From CAVQBP01 sp963710745 (lineage in GTDB: Bacteria > Bacteroidota > Ignavibacteria > Ignavibacteriales > Ignavibacteriaceae), in the NCBI GenBank assembly GCA_963710745.1, contig CAVQBP010000019.1:186001-250000 (forward strand): a stretch of DNA of 64,000 bases, in the 5' to 3' direction. Position 1 is the first letter of the stretch. Every line of letters begins with the position of its first letter. Positions 63,788 to 64,000 of this stretch are shown piece after piece. The translations under genes and the position numbers were made by a program. A model generated the notes under the pieces. That model made no database searches. It was given only the letters and a program-made list of their open reading frames with translations, and was not told the origin of the DNA.

Positions 63788-64000
63788 CTTCCTTATTTAC
63801 TTTATCAATACAGCCGGATTTACAGACCTGTGTGCATAGATTGCATGAATTACATTTATCTTTATCAATATGAATTTTATACAGTGATAATCTAGAAACT
63901 AATCCTAAAAATGTTCCTACAGGACAAATTGTATTGCAAAATAATCTTCCGTTTTTATACGATAAAAGAATTATTAATAAAAGAACGAGTCCGGAAATTA
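63756..64000 (-). CDS. 4Fe-4S membrane protein, N-terminal part, cut by window end (frameshifted gene)
   Basis: The frame enters from the right edge and reads a hydrophobic helix (SGLVLLLIILLSY), then GRLFCNTICPVGTFLGLVSR, a CxxxCP motif as in NapH/CcoG-type proteins, and CNSCNLCTQVCKSGCID, a 4Fe-4S site. It continues KEVDFDK and then runs into MCIML-stop. Family consensus demands a further CxxC cluster after VDFDK, found in the next frame. So it is one gene with the fragment at 62996-63787, broken by a single extra base; the start is outside the window. Confidence 0.8.
   Translation of the reverse strand, partial: ISGLVLLLIILLSYKNGRLFCNTICPVGTFLGLVSRLSLYKIHIDKDKCNSCNLCTQVCKSGCIDKVNKEVDFDKMCIML

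Overview
The window is AT-rich chromosomal DNA (about one third G+C by eye). It most likely comes from the Bacteroidota/Ignavibacteriota (FCB) branch. The support is a TonB-dependent receptor with an N-terminal carboxypeptidase-like regulatory domain, further CarboxypepD_reg proteins, a PAS-rich histidine kinase set, a promoter of the TTTG/TAnnTTTG type ahead of the threonine operon, and frequent starts without a strong Shine-Dalgarno. The narrower assignment to Ignavibacteria is an impression from gene content and cannot be proven here. I see no phage, transposase, CRISPR array or rRNA. The only tRNA found is tRNA-Ser(GGA).

Layout. 1-9.9 kb (+): a secreted metallopeptidase/propeller/beta-barrel protein (cut by the window edge), a PQQ-propeller lipoprotein and a PEGA-domain protein; then prmC-dtd, a metalloenzyme-superfamily protein, comEC and a YciI-like protein. 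10-12.8 kb (+): a double-domain M16 protease. 13-22.5 kb (mostly -): a phosphoesterase, a YncE-like propeller, a TonB receptor, an OmpR-type two-component pair, a rhodanese lipoprotein and a PAP2 phosphatase. 22.7-36 kb: a C1 peptidase, an exonuclease, a GATase, a GNAT enzyme, a PAS kinase plus receiver, purL (broken by a frameshift), a YihY protein and an outer-membrane-like protein. 36-43.2 kb: a copper/nitric-oxide module (PCuAC, SCO1; then Rrf2 regulator, membrane polyferredoxin, RIC/ScdA repair protein, quinol NO reductase broken by a frameshift, group III truncated haemoglobin, hemerythrin). 43-50 kb: a Rossmann protein of unknown function, PtsN-like IIA, hisS, lgt, rlmB and a fatty-acid hydroxylase. 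50.2-55.7 kb: a KaiC-like ATPase, a small membrane protein and a 1069-residue PAS/hybrid kinase with a degenerate ATPase domain. 56-62.9 kb (-): tRNA-Ser, proC and a full threonine operon thrA-asd-thrB-thrC behind a classic leader-peptide attenuator. 63-64 kb (-): a polyferredoxin broken by a frameshift and running out of the window.

The most informative observations: (1) a Thr-rich 26-codon leader peptide with terminator and antiterminator pairing ahead of thrA; (2) the same ATGAAAA direct repeat with an 11-bp period ahead of both the response-regulator gene and the TonB receptor gene, which suggests one regulon; (3) three single-base frameshifts, each cutting a conserved gene exactly where the family consensus continues in another frame (purL, qNOR, polyferredoxin), which points to sequence errors or, less likely, to real or programmed frameshifts; (4) a family of intergenic inverted repeats, each built from reiterated 6-10-base words with its own vocabulary; (5) three TATACCC palindromes at an exact 40-bp period; (6) the KaiC-like/pseudokinase signalling cluster.

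Gene starts were moved from the longest reading frame where a ribosome binding site, signal peptide or family alignment favoured an internal codon. All family names come from reading motifs by eye; no database search was run.
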